Shown piece after piece: positions 9,925 to 23,500 of a stretch of DNA of 64,000 nt. Position 1 is the stretch's first letter, and each line of letters begins with the position of its first letter. The position numbers and the translations under genes are program-made. The DNA comes from Pisaster brevispinus (Eukaryota; Echinodermata; Asteroidea; Forcipulatida; Asteriidae), in the NCBI GenBank assembly GCA_023634235.1, contig JAMKCF010000041.1, positions 248,001 to 312,000 on the forward strand. Direction: 5' to 3'. The notes under the pieces are model-generated. The model saw nothing but the letters and a program-made list of their open reading frames with translations. It was not told the origin of the DNA and searched no databases.

Positions 9925-10300
9925 GAGGGTATACCTTTGGTAATTACTCCACAAATTAATACCCAGAAAAACTTCCTTGGTAAAAAAGCACTGCAGCTGT
10001 TGATAACGTATACCATTTTGAGAAGCAATGCCCTCCAAAGGAATATGGTTTTAGAGAGATGGAATCAAGGACATTTCAATTTGAGAAACGTTTCTGCATG
10101 AAATGTTTCTCAGATTGTGATGTTCCAATTGCGGATTATTCGTTCTGCGCGGACATATAACCGCTCCGGATTTTCAGCAACATCTCAAAAACCTCCTTTT
10201 GAAAATGAAACTTGTACAGGTTACTTCTTTAATCTACATTTATAGGATTAAAACAATCGAACGGTTCCAGAAACCAAAGGTATACTTTGCCTTTAAAAAT
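9925..10300. repeat. Foldback element D
   Basis: Left end GGTATACCTTTGGTAATTAC, right end CCAAAGGTATACTTTGCC in inverted orientation, and a central palindrome GAGAAACGTTTCTGCATG. It begins about 30 bases after the stop codon of gene 1, so it probably lies in its 3'UTR. Confidence 0.8.
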
Positions 10301-11620
10301 GTATACTGATTACACGTAAATTAAAACACTAGTGTTCAAAATAAGGATGCGTTTTAGCAGGATTGAGATTCATGCATATTATATTTTCTTCAAGCTACAG
10401 CACTGACCTATATGCGCAAGAAAAGTGTGACACTTGCAAACCAGTTTTCACAGGTATGTTCAGGCCAGCGGCGCATCCCCGGGGTCTAAGGGGCAAGTGC
10501 ACCCCCTCATTTTCCAGTGCCCCCCAGGTGCCCCCCAAAAAAGTAGTGCCCCCCCAAAAAAAAAAAAAATTAAAAAGGAAAAACATGGCCCCTGCCCCCT
10601 CTCCTCCTCACTGAAAACCAATGCCCCTCGTGCCACCAAGAGAAAAAGAATTCTGGCTACGCTGCTGGTTCTGGCCTCGTGAGAGATTCATTATTTAAAG
10701 GTTTTTTTCTTTAAAGTTTTGGCTTAAAAAGCGGTTATATCTTACGTTGTTTTCACCACCTATTTGTACAGGTTTACACGTTGTGTTGTTTATAAATTTG
10801 TTTGTGTGTTGTGTTGCCATTTTGCTTTTGGGGAAGACTCTGCTACACAGCCCTATAGAGTCGAAACGTCAGGCCGTTAAAAATGTTGCATTTATATCAC
10901 AGGTCATTTCGGTCAGTAAGCAGCTTGCAACAGCTTCTTTTTCGCGTTTGTACTTAAACTTGTCACATATATTTATTACTTTAAATTATAAATAATAGAT
11001 TGGTTACAACTGTTTACACTAGAGTACAATATAGATAACTTTGAATTATAAATGAGATTCCTCTAGTTAATTTATAACTTATTAAACGTTTATCGGAAAC
11101 CCATGTTTAATTAATAACTACAAAATCATAATGGTTTTTTAAAAACTGATATCTGTTTTAATAGAAGCTTATAAACGCAAACATTTGAATGGTCTTTTAC
11201 AATGTACCACTTCGAAATGCACATCAATTAACTTGAACTATTATTATTTTTATATTATATAAAATGTTACAAAATAATATGTTTACTGCACTAGGTTTGC
11301 GCAGAAACAAACCCTCATTGCATAAAAAAAATCAACTCAAAAACAACTTTGGATAAACAAACCACGTAAATGATACAGTAAACGAACGTACACGTGTCAC
11401 CAATTCTTTTCTACAAAATGCTTACACATACATAACACCAGAATTAAAATGTCCGATGAAAAACTCAATAATAATCAGGCCCTTTTAAAACAAATAACAT
11501 GATAATGACTGAACTATTTTGTTTTCCAAAAAACTCAACAGATATCTATAAGGTAAAATGTAGTGTTTTGGGGATTTTGTGTCTGACCATAAGGTAATTT
11601 GACAATAAAAACATGTTTAT
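10301..11620. other. Intergenic sequence after gene 1
   Basis: A C-rich repeat fragment lies at 10466-10680 and a fragment with GAGTCGAAACGTCAGGCC near 10858; the rest is AT-rich. No gene seen. Confidence 0.6.
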
Positions 11621-11628
11621 TCCCAATA

Positions 11629-11832
11629 GACCGTATTGAATATGACGTCACCATTCAAATATCTGCCCTACAACATGGCGTCTAGCGTGTGCGTGATGGT
11701 GTGCGTACATGTGCCGAAGAAATCAAACCGGGAACGCTGCGTGCTTCATTGATATACGCGTTTAGACGCGCATACGGTTTGCCCTACAAGATGGCGACTT
11801 TCATAGCAACAAAGGGGTTATTCAATACGGTA
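11629..11832. mobile_element. Short element with inverted ends ACCGTATTGAATA
   Basis: ACCGTATTGAATA near 11630 has its complement TATTCAATACGGT near 11819. Inside, TGCCCTACAACATGGCG and TGCCCTACAAGATGGCG form a direct repeat. No open frame. Confidence 0.5.
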
Positions 11833-11873
11833 TAATGTGTCACCGTTTGCTCTCGTTTTTCTCAGCACTCGCC

Positions 11874-12315
11874 GACGCACAAAATGTAAACAGGTTGGTG
11901 GAACGATATTTCACATTGAATCCTATCCCATAATTTGTTTTTTCTCGAAAAAAAAATGCAGTCTTCATTCAGGAGTTTCATGCCATAAACATAAATGAAA
12001 CCTAACAAGTTTTCATGATTTGACGCACAAAATGTAAACAGGTTGGTGGAACGATATTTCACATTGATTCCTAATCCATATATTTTTCTCGAAAAAAATA
12101 ATTATGCAGTCTTCATTCAGGAGTTTCATGCCATAAACACTGAAACCTAACAAGTTTTCATGATTTGACGCACAAAATGTAAACAGGTTGGTGGAACGAT
12201 ATCACATTGAATCCTATCCCATAATTTGGTTTTTCTCGAGAAAAAAAATGCAGTCTTCATTCAGGAGTTTCATGTCATAAACATAAATGAAACCTAACAA
12301 GTTTTCATGATTTGT
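11874..12315. repeat. ~147-bp tandem triplication
   Basis: GACGCACAAAATGTAAACAGG starts three consecutive units at 11874, 12022 and 12167. Each continues with GGTGGAACGATAT, a TTTTTCTCGAAAAAA segment, and CTAACAAGTTTTCATGATTT. The copies differ by a few bases and small indels. Confidence 0.93.
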
Positions 12316-12344
12316 GTAAAAATAACAATCCTGAAAAACCAGTA

Positions 12345-12910
12345 CTTAAAGGCCAAGTATACTTTGGGTTAATATTAGAACCTTTCGGTTGTTTTAATCC
12401 AATATAATTGTAAATATATACAATGGAATTAACCTGTTGAAACGTAATTTTAAAATGTGGTAGCGTTTTTGAGGTATAGCCGAATATCTGGAGCAGTAAT
12501 GTTTACGCAGGAAGTATAATCCGTAATGCACAATCTGAGAAACGTTTCATGCAGAAACGATTTTTCAGATTGAAATGTTTTTGGATCGCTCTCTCTAAAA
12601 CTACATTCCGTACAGTGCTTCTTATCAAGTAAGTTTTTATGGCCATTAATGTGGTTTTAGAGAAAGAGGTAATTTTCCACCACAAATTTGAATCTGAGAA
12701 AGGCTTCAGGCATGAAGCCTTTCATAGGCATCTGAAAGCACACAATTCGATGCAATAAGGTTGTTTTTTCTCATTATTTTCTTGCAACTTCCATGACCAA
12801 TTAAGCCCCAAACATTTTCACAGGTTTGTAATGTTATGCATATGTTGGGCTACACCAAGTGAGGATACTGGTCTTTGACAATGATTACCAAAGGTGTACC
12901 CTGCCTTTAT
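12345..12910. repeat. Foldback element D
   Basis: Left end AAAGGCCAAGTATACTTTGG, right end CAAAGGTGTACCCTGCCTTT, with the usual central palindromes (CTGAGAAACGTTTCATGCAG and GAAAGGCTTCAGGCATGAAG). It is one of the longer copies in the window. Confidence 0.85.
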
Positions 12911-15640
12911 ACAATAGGGGTTAATTATACTTAGTATCTAAAAATGCAGTTTATACGTAAATTACATAATGCATACGGACAAATACTTTGTGAAGGCCAA
13001 ACTGGCTTCCACCTCGTGTGGTTATTGCTCACTATTGCGATCACTGGCAACAGCTCGTATTGATTTTAGGTCTAGGTTTAATGCAGTATGCAAAACTTCC
13101 CATCATTTGGTAGTCAAATACAATGCTTTTCGAGAAATTGTAGTTTGTTATAATAGTTGCCACGTGTAGAAAGAGATCATGACCTGAATATCAGAGATGG
13201 CTGGCCTAGTGACTAGGCTGTGTACAAAATACAGTCATGCTTGTTCACATAGTTACTCGCATTATTACGGAGGCTTTGAAGGGGCATTGGAAAGTCTCAT
13301 AATTATGACTTAGAACAAGTTAGTCAAAATTATGAGATTATTATTGTCTAATAAGTATGGCATTAAGCAATTTGCAACATTTGGAAAAATGCACTTTCTA
13401 AATGCTTGCACTATTATTATTATAAGTTATAACTATGAATTTGATTCATAATTATGAGATGTACGTCAAAATTATGACTAGTACCAAATCTGAACTATGA
13501 GACATTAGTTGTTTACGGATCGTTTGAAAAGAGCAAGGCGTACGAATACGTAAAATGGGAATGTGAGTTCATGAGTAGATGGAGACGTAAGGCTAGAAGG
13601 GGATTTGAAACGAGTTGAAAGAAAAGGTCTTCCCATAGAGGAAGTGTCTTTCCTCCATGGTGTCCCACCCCACTAGCTAGACCCATTTAGTACTTAGTAG
13701 GCCTACATCCGATTCAAAATTCAATTCAAACACACAAGATTTCTAAACAATGATCTAGACGCTGGAATCATCCAACATAATATGTTCGTATTTGAAAACT
13801 ACAACAAACAAACAAACAAACAAAAAAGGACATTACACTATGCCACTGTGTGAATGCTCAGGTGTGGAACACCAGTACCTAGTGAACGGGTCGTGGTTTT
13901 CTCTGTAACTTGAGGGCCTCCAGACACACCCCCCCATTGCTCCCTGCCTTGGCTGAATCTTTAAAGAAAAAACACCCGGCCTCAAAGTAATAAAGCAAGT
14001 TAACATAATTACATCAGCAGTTTCCAACTGTGAATATTCGTGTTCTTTATTCATAGTCATTCGTGTTCAATCTCTGCTGGGAAAAAATATACAAACAGTA
14101 ATTTATTTTATGTATGATACACCGTTTTCTTCTAACTAAAAACATATTCAACATATTATTCACCATTGGCAGATCTATTTAATTAACTGATAATATTAAT
14201 ATTGTTATTCCAACCCTTGTATAACTCAATTACTTAATTAATCTATCCAAATAGTACAGATATCTACATATAAACCTGCTGACTCAATAACAATGCAATT
14301 CAAGTACGGTGTTTAGTATTCTTCTTTAATAAAAACAAAACAAAACATGAGGTACACAAATTGTAATGTTCTGTTTCACTTGTAAATTTTGTAAACAAAT
14401 GGAAAAAACCTATTTCAGCTATCAAGGTTTGCTGGCTACTATGGGATCACCCAAGAGGCAAATTGAGATCACACTATACCAATATTTCCTTTTGTAACAG
14501 GTGGTGGCTCTGAAAAGTCTGTGTGGTATGAGATTCTATCCCCCCCCCCAATAAACTGACACATTCATCCCAACAGAGGGCGCTATAGTAAATCGGTAGA
14601 TGGTTGTTCCATCTAAACTCGCCACCTCCCCCGCCCCCAAAACAGATTTGACATTATTTGAGACCATCGGCCACATCAAAAACAGTTTTAAAATGAACAG
14701 TGAATGATAGCAATCGACAACAGAAAAAGGGAAAAAGCATTTACAATCTTGCATTAATTCTTCCAATCACGTGATTGGAGAACACTCATCAAACGAGGGA
14801 AGTTGCCAGCACAATGTCATAAGTGCCAACACAATAATAAAGTGTTCGAATTCTCGGAATACGTGCCAATACAGTTCGAATTGATACAGATATCTCTTCT
14901 CCTGTAAATCGTCGACAGTCGAGACTAGAGGGAACATCGCACTAACTTTTGAAGACGTTGATGAAGAAGTTTCAGTTTTAGAAATGAAAGGAAAACCCCA
15001 GCAGGGGAAACCCACGCAGTCGGGTGGAAACTGAAAACCCAATTCAATCCACATGTAGTCTCCAGTTCAGTGCATCGAACCGATTGGAATGCAGTGAAGA
15101 AACCACTTAGCCCACAGTTCATTCCACTGAACTGCCAGCTAAGGAGGGATTTATTTTCCAGATTTTGAAGACAATTATAATTAATTCTAGCAAATATCAG
15201 GATTTTTTTTTTATAGAAAACTGACAAGTGACAAGTTCTGGGAAAAGAACACACTTGTTGACACTTTTGTGGCAGTACCATTCTTCCTTGAATATGTTTG
15301 GCATAAAACATGAACGTGTGCCTAAGTGCAAACCAACAAAGGTACAATTTATTCACAAGAGCCCAACTACCTACAGCAGAAAATATTGCGTCTTTGCATG
15401 TAAAACAACAATGAACCAATGAAAAACGCACATCTTTACATGCGCAACGCTCAGGATGGGCCAATGATCAACCTTCTTAAAGGTGAGGGCGCTCTACTCA
15501 AATGAAAGCATGTGCATTATTGCATTCTCCCTTTTACTATGCGTTTACGTTATAATTAATATCTCAACAGTCAATGATGGAGCATGGTGGAAACATACAC
15601 GACGAGAGGCTTCTTGGTATTGGCATGGTATTAGGGTACC
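12911..15640. other. Intergenic region between gene 1 and BMP5-8
   Basis: AT-rich, with a (CAAA)n run near 13804 and a short C run near 14541. The 179-codon - strand frame at 14925-15464 has no recognisable domain and no splice-compatible neighbours, so I did not call it. No gene seen. Confidence 0.55.
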
Positions 15641-15880
15641 ATTGAGCATGGAGGAATGGTTACACCTCTGTTCCGATACTCCTTTGTTCCGAAACCCCTA
15701 TGTTCTGACACTCCTTTGTTTCGACACCCGTGTTCCGACACCCCTAGTGTATTCTCCTAAACCTAAACCTAACCCTAGTCCCTAGCCCTATATCCCAGTG
15801 TGTAAATCACAAGGGGGTTGGGGGGGGGGGGTGTCACAACATAGAGGTGTCGGAACATTGGGGTGCTGGATATTGTATCC
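15640..15880. repeat. Repeat P with short telomere-like core
   Basis: GTTCCGACACCCC-type phrases flank a short CCTAAACCTAAACCTAACCC run and recur in inverted orientation after it (GGTGTCGGAACATTGGGGTG). A similar arrangement is at 44262-44425. Confidence 0.7.
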
Positions 15881-17173
15881 TTGGTCTATGCATGGAGGAA
15901 GGAAATTTCCTTTCTCCATGGTCTATGGTGGTATCAACGCAAATTAACACATGCATAGACCCCCCAAAACAAAAAAAACCCAACGAAACAATCTTGATGA
16001 TAAGAATTTCAGTGAGGGCCGGATGAACTCTTGAAAAACTCATTGATTTCACGAGACAATTTTGAGAAATACGGTGGTAACTTGTTGGTAAAATGCTCTA
16101 AACTCCTTCCTCCACACAAGAACTGCCTCCAGTCCACTCTGCAAATGCTCCTCGGCAGAAAGAAAAACTTTATTCTAAGGGTAATTACACCACTTCCGTG
16201 TTACTCGGTTGTTTTGTCAAATTTACCACCCTGCAAGGTGAAAGCTTTGAAAAAAATGTGGCATTGATTTTACATGTGGTGTGGCTGCCTTCCTGCCGCA
16301 TTGCTCATTATGAGGCGATTTGAGGACCCCCGCTCTGTGAGAGTGACTCTGTCGGTTCATTGATTGATGTGGTGATCGCTTGGGAAATACAAGTCGCGAA
16401 CGACGAGGATTTGCAAGAGTGTTGCATATATCCACACCGAGGAGAGCTGCATTGCTACGTGTCTACACCGCGAGAACAGGCCGTCACGAATTGTGGATCA
16501 TCTGCACACGAAACGAGCGTTTTGAGAGTGTAGAATGTAAGATAAATGTGGCCTGATGTGACAACTGAATCATGAAAACTTGTAGCATTTACAACACAGG
16601 TCTGCTCTGAGCCATAGCAACATGGATGTACTTGTGCATGTCCCATAAGAGAGTACAGACTACTGTACTTGGGCAAGCAATCCATGTGCAACAGCACAGC
16701 ACCAGTACTACTTCACGGCCGATTCACCCACAGACCACGAAAGATCCCACGGTACGTCGTTTGTGGTTACCACATGACCACTCACACAACGGCTTGATTG
16801 CTTCACCATTTGCATCTGGGATGAGATTAAGTTTTTTTTCTGAAAGATTGGTGTGAACGAAGGAGGGTCTTTGTCATCTTGGATAATTGACTCTGCATGT
16901 GTGTGGCGCAGTCGTTTGGAACCGCATATGTTAGTGGAGCCCAAACTAAACACACTCCTGACAGTTTTTACGAACGGATCATCTACTTATGAAGTTATGT
17001 GACGCTGGCTTGACGAACTTACAGCCAAAAAACCTTTACAAGCCGTATTCTGAGACAAAGTATTCACCTGCTGGGAGTCAACAGAAAGCTTTTGTTTTCT
17101 ACAGGAAGTCTGCATAAATGTACTGAAGTGTACGATATAGACGTCTCCTAAACGGTCTCACTACCAAAACAAC
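15881..17173. other. Upstream region of BMP5-8
   Basis: About 1.3 kb of largely non-repetitive sequence immediately 5' of the BMP5-8 ATG. No clear TATA box was seen. Transcription start and enhancers cannot be placed from sequence alone. Confidence 0.4.
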
Positions 17174-17597
17174 ATGCAGCGACTAGCCACCATTCTCGGC
17201 ATGGTCCTCCTCGTAGTGCAAGCCACATCGGCGCAGTTTTACTCCAGCGACGAGATTCGGCGTTTTCCCCGGGATATTGACTCGGCCATGAGTGGCATGC
17301 GAAGCACGGCTTACAGTGCCGATGATACTCAAGATATCCAGGAGGAGATTCTGAACTTGCTCGGTCTGAAGCGTCGACCGAGACCCGAGGCTGTCAAGGG
17401 GACACATAACCACTCAGCGCCGCTGTTCATGCTGGACCTTTACCGCTCTTTGAACACCAAGGAGTTTGAAGATGAAGATTTGGATTTGTATTTGCTCTCT
17501 GATGATGTGGTGACATGGATGCCGGGCACCGCATTCAACTACACCATGAACGAGGTGTCCGCTCTAAATCAAGCAGATACCATCATGAGTCTTCCAG
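17174..17597 (+). CDS. BMP5-8: BMP5-8 exon 1: signal peptide and N-terminal prodomain
   Basis: It encodes residues 1-141 and ends at CTTCCAG|GTAATG, phase 1. The open frame continues to a stop near 17707, but those residues are not BMP-like. The phase-1 donor joins exon 2 correctly as SLP-V-HYKER. Sequons are NHS and NYT. Confidence 0.93.
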
Positions 17598-20500
17598 GTA
17601 ATGTATTGACAAAAGTGTCTAGAACCCTGTATCATAGTGTAGCAATAATATTGACTTGTCCACCTCATAATCAATGTAATCAAAGCGAGGCTGAAAGAGA
17701 TAAATAGTCGGTTCCCTTTTGGCTTAAAACTTTTGGCTTTTTTCCTGACATTGTTTAATTGTCACTTAACACAGAAGTAAGACGAAGCTGGTTTTTTTTT
17801 TTTGAAGTACCTTAACTCTTTCGTATAGTTTACTTAAAAAGTTGTCCATTAGCTTGTTTGATTTGGTAGGCAATTAAATAATAAGCCTATGACTGTGTAG
17901 GACTCCTACACAGTCATAGGCCTGTTATTTAGGAGTGCACTTTTTGGTTTGGGTATATACAGACAAATTTACCCCAAACCGAATAGTTTCATAGTCATGT
18001 GTTCACCATATATCTACAAATTCTAAATTGCTGATTGGATTTGAAGCAGACCTGCCATACTTACCGCAAACATTCCCTTTAAACAGCTCTTCATTTGTTC
18101 GACCTTATTCTTCAAAATCAAACAAGCCCGTCGTTTGGGACCTGTCAAACTTATTTGATTGTTTAATTCAATTCAAACCAATTCAATTAGTTAGTACCTT
18201 TTCGGTGAACCCTTAAACTCTGGAAGTTGATGTTTAAAACAACTGCACACATTTTCAAAAAATGTTGGCTACCGCGCCAATTATTCAGGTCATGTCTAGA
18301 CTGCCGATTTGCGCGTTTACAGACATCCCAGCGTTCCCACTACAAAAGTTTCTCTGCTCAGATGTTATTCCGAAATCAACCAAGTATTTGCTGGGAAGAT
18401 GTCAGATGCTTGGTCATAATGTGTTGGTGATGTGTGAGCACGGCTGTATGTTTGTTCCAGTTGTGGAATAATCAAGCTGGAGCACGGTTTTTATTAGGAA
18501 AATGTGTTTCTGAATCAATCAAATTACAAAACCATGAACTGATCTAAACCAAGATATTCTCATTCCATGAAACTATTTAAACAAATGGAATTGTCACTAT
18601 TTATAAATGTTATAATTTTTACATCAAATTTTGCGCTGAAAAAGGAAATATTGACTACATAGCGGGATTTGAACCTGCAATCTTTGGAACCTGCGATATC
18701 CGGAACCTGCGACCTCCGGAACCTGCGACCTCCGGAACCTGCGACCTCTTATTAGAGCACTGGCATGTTATGCCGGTGCTCTACTAACTGAGTTATCTAG
18801 CCCAAATGTGGTTTACTGCTTGAATTATTATGTCTATGACATGGTCTCTCCATAGAGAAAGGTCTATCGCTCGAAGTATTCGGCAGTATTATTCCTTCCC
18901 ACGCCATGCAAAGTTTGAATTTGATGTCTCCTGTCTTGAGTTTGTTATCAGGAAGGCAGAAAAGAACCTTTAAAATGCCATGCATTGATTACACACGGAT
19001 TAAGATACCGCCTTCCTGCTGAGACCCTGAAGTTAAAAAGTAGCCGAGACTGACTGTGAAAAAAAAAAGAGTAATGTTTTTGATAAAGTCCCGTTCGGGC
19101 TTAAAACTACTTTGTCCTGCCGTGCGGTGTGTGACTGCCACAGATTATACATTGTACAGGGCCAGAGTGGGTTTGATGACTGACCTCCCCACCTGTCACA
19201 TGGATATAAACCAGCTGGATGGCTAATTAGCCCACTTATTGTAACCCAGCAAGAAACCTCAAGTTGCTCAGTCACTTTACTATGGCAGTAAAGCAGTCCA
19301 CATTGTAGCAGTCTAACCGAAGGAACTCAGTGGGTGTAAGCTGTATTAACGTTATACATCATTGTATAGAGTCAGTTCAGAAAAGGCTTGCCGTGTACGG
19401 GCGATGTTAGTCTGGACTCTGGATTGCAAGGTTTTGAGGCAATAGTAAACTTCAAGTAAACTGTCTGTAATGTTTACCATATTCTGTATGTGAAGCAAAG
19501 ATTGATAACAGCAACAGGGGAAATTCCAGCGCTTAAAATCAGCTGATTATTGCAGAATCCCTGCTTCCTTCCTCCATGGTAATAAATCGTTTTGTAGAAT
19601 TCCGTTGAGCTCAATGACAGAACACTTAGTTTGCTAATTCGGGCAACATGGCTTTTATTAAGGTTAAATCGTGAAGGAAAGAATCTTAAACGAGAGTAGC
19701 AAGATGTCTCCATGGTAGCCTCAGCACTGGTTAAATGATGTCTGGCTGCTTATGACACCATGGCCATTTTTAGAGGCACCATGTTAAGTAAGTCATTTAC
19801 ACGTATCAGTATTGTAAGTCACCACAAAATTTTCGTGTCAAAATTTTCCTCCAGCAATTTAGACACCCCATTGTTTTTCCCAGACCAATAAGATCTTGCA
19901 AGGACACCCTTTCGAAAACACGATCCGCTAGGCTACACTCGAGCCTCCCCCTCCATCGAAACAATCTCACATGTTTGAGGCAATCTTGTACAAAGTATTA
20001 TTGTACAGCGTTCTCGTCCACTGGTCAAAATACCAGTTGAAACACCAGAGGACCAGTCAAAATTCACTCCCAAGTGGTCCGGCTGGCTAGTTCAGTGTTG
20101 AAAAGCATCCCTATTTCACGGACCAGTGAAAAAGGCGATGACTTAGTGAAGTGGCAAGCTAAATATAAACTGGTCCTGTTGGCCAGTCACTAAAAAAAGT
20201 AAGGTTAAGTATCCCATGCTTTATATGTTTACAGTTATTTATTGTGACAATAACAACTGAGTGAAGATGTTAAATTTGCATCGGAGATAAAGATTATTAT
20301 TTGTTTTTAACATACACCGATGTGTGTAACGCACTGTCAGTACTTTCCCGAGTCCTGTGAAATAACATCCACAGGCAAATCATTCAGGTGAGATTCGAAC
20401 ACACGACCTTTGCATCATGCTAGAGCAGATGTCTTACCACTAGACCACTGTGTTGTTTTTATGAATATCCTCAGCCTCATATTTCATACCATCTTTCCAG

Positions 20501-23500
20501 AGGTAATGTGGTAGCAATTAGCATCCAACATCAGAAAAAGTATAATCTACAAATGTGTATGATTGTGTTGGCAGCAGCACAACTTTCTATTGCCTGTTTT
20601 TTTTAGCTAAGTAAACGTTCGCAGTGACTTTGTCGCGACAAGATGTATGAATTACGGCGATGCTAAACGGTTCAAATCTCGCGTGGTTTATGAGCTCGTC
20701 CAAATAAGTTAAAAGGTTCTTCTGTACAAATTAACTCGTTCACTTTACGCTTCAGCCAAATACAAACATCTTGGACCGTAGAACACGTACTTCTAAATAG
20801 TATACATGTGTATACATGTATATTTAGGAGTAGTATGGGCTTCTATACTCGATGCTAGTGGACTAGGCTGGGTGGATATTTCAGTTTATACCTCCCCTAA
20901 GCTGGTGCTGATTGCAGCACCAACCTGGTACGACATTACATGTAGGCCTACTATGGTCTTAGGTTAGATGTCCACGCAAAGCTTTGCAAACATCTTGAAG
21001 CTTGGACCATGAATATAAATTGCACATTGCGCCTGCGCAATAACACTACTGCTGGTTGGCAAAATGAGGGTACAGCCTTTTTGTGTTGGGCTGATGGTGG
21101 CGTGACGCATACGCGTTTGTGCGTCTGCTGAGTGTACAACCATATATCGTCAGTCATTTCAGATTAATGTACTCATTTCTATGGTGTTTGTCAACCAATA
21201 GTGTTTGTATGCATGCGTGAATTTATTTAGCATATTTCGTGGGAAAGGATAATTTTATGCGCGATTAATTAAACCATGGAGTATAGCTACATGAGTAAAC
21301 ACTATATTAAGATTTCAGATCATTTACTGTAAATTCTATGGCCTTCATTGCCGGAATAAAAGCTCATTAAATTTATACCTGTGCCAGACATAGTTTGATT
21401 GACTTGCCGAGGGCCGTCATTTTCTGCAAAAATGTGGTTGCCACATGAAGTCACTTCTAAGGATGTCCGCGGCTGGTCAAATGACCGGTGGGAGAACTAA
21501 CATCCAATGCGCATGCTCGAAATCGTGCCAAAATAATGTGCGGGTTCAGTAATAATTGGACCGTTCCTTACTTTGGGGTCAAATGTCATGGTGTCTTTAC
21601 AGAGAATGCCCAATAATGATTGATTCTGCCATGTTTGTAATCGTTAAAAGTAGTGTCATAGATTGGTTTGTGTCAACGTTTCGCTTATTCAAAAGCAAAG
21701 TTATAAAGAAATATACAATTAAAGTCACATGTGAAAGTTTCGGATGACTACAGTGTCTACTAACTTGTTGAGAAAACAACAGAAAGTGTCACCGGTATTT
21801 TCATCAAGATTGTCGAATCTATCCACGTTTAGTTAGAGGTGACAGCGGGTACCAACCGCATCTCTGACCACAACATTGGCGAACGGACACCAATCCACAG
21901 AAATCTGAGAATTTCCGATTTGTGCATGAATCGTTCCTCAGATTCAAATGTTTTGAGGTGAAAACATTTTCCAAACTGAAGGGAATCCTATCTCAAAAAA
22001 CAACAGCTGTAGTGCTGGTTACCAAGCAAGTTTTTATGGTCAGTAATTTTTGGAGTATTAACCAAATCATGACCCTCCTGTAAAATGCCGAAATCATACC
22101 AGAGGCTTTCGGTTTTCCTTTTTCGCTCCAATGTTTCCAAATGGAAATTATCAACTTAGAAACATACCTCGACGTTAACATTATTACAATTGACATGTTG
22201 ACAAGGATTTGATGTATTACATTAAACAAATAAGTGTGAAAACGTTCTGGAAACTAATTTGCAATTTCCCTCAAAACGTTTGATTTGATTATGCTAGGTG
22301 CAAGGTTGTTCTTACACAACATGTAGATATAGGTCAAGATGGGGCAAAAACGCAGTCATTTTAACGGTAGGTTCGTAGATTGGTTTGGGGCAATGTAACA
22401 CTGATTTATAGTTTAAAAGCAAGATACCATGAAAGTCACATGTCAAAGTTTCCGCTGAATACAATATTACTGAGAAAACAGCATAAAGGTCCGTCACGGT
22501 TTGTCCCACAAAAACGTCGAATCCATCCACGTATAGCGAGCGAGGTGGCAGCGGGTACCAACCGCTTCTCTGACCGCAGCATCCGCAAACGGATACCAAC
22601 CCTCAACAATCTGAGAAACGATTCATGCATGAATCGTTTCTCAGTGTCAAATTATTAAGGGTTTAAAAATTATGCAGACCATATTACTTCGAAGGGAATC
22701 CTTTCTCAAAATAGTTTATACTATCGACAGCTACATGCAGTGTTATCACCAAGTAACTTTCTTATGGTCTCTAGTTTGTGGAGTGTTACAATCCCTTAAA
22801 CTGATCCGTGTTCTTGATCAGTTCAGTTTGACCTGTTAACGGTCCCTGAATTAGGTCAATTGCAACCCCTTTCCCAGGGGTGATCGATCTCGCCGCGCCA
22901 CTTTTTCCCAGCATGCCTTGGTATCGATACGGCGCGCTGCCCATGGTAGCGAGGCTGGATCAATTGTCTCTCGTGATTATAAGCCCAGTCAATGTTAACT
23001 TTTTAAGCGACTAGGCAGCAGGACTTGTTAGCTTGTCATTTCACTAGTCTGGCTCTGGCACCTTTTTCACTAGTCCATATTTTGTATTGAATAGGGACGC
23101 TTATCGGGTGAATTTTGACTGGTCCTCGGGTGTTTTAACTGGCATTTGGCCAGCGGACCAGTGTCAACGCTGGGAAGGTTTGGTACATTCTGCAAGGTAC
23201 GTTCTGTATCGGTAATGAGACCATGGAGGTAGATCTTCATCCATGATGAGAGACTAGGGGTGGATTTCATAAAGAGAGTGATCTTAAGCTGTGTATCAAT
23301 CGTAACTGCTATTAAGAAAAGTGTGATGTCACAATACAAATCACTATGGCAATACTGACTACTGACAACTCATCTTAAGATGAATCTTAGTGCTTTGTGA
23401 AATCGAGACCGGTGGACATCTGCCAAATGTCTAATGGGTGAATGCTTTTCACTATCTTCTCTATGATAAGTGTAGGCTAGGTTTATTTACAGTTATTGTA

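Noticed and set aside
14925..15464. 179-codon - strand frame
   Set aside because: No domain, no compatible splice partners, composition like surrounding intergenic sequence.
17598..17707. Extension of BMP5-8 exon 1 to the stop near 17707
   Set aside because: The residues after LPG are not BMP-like, and a good donor GTAATG at 17598 joins exon 2 in phase.
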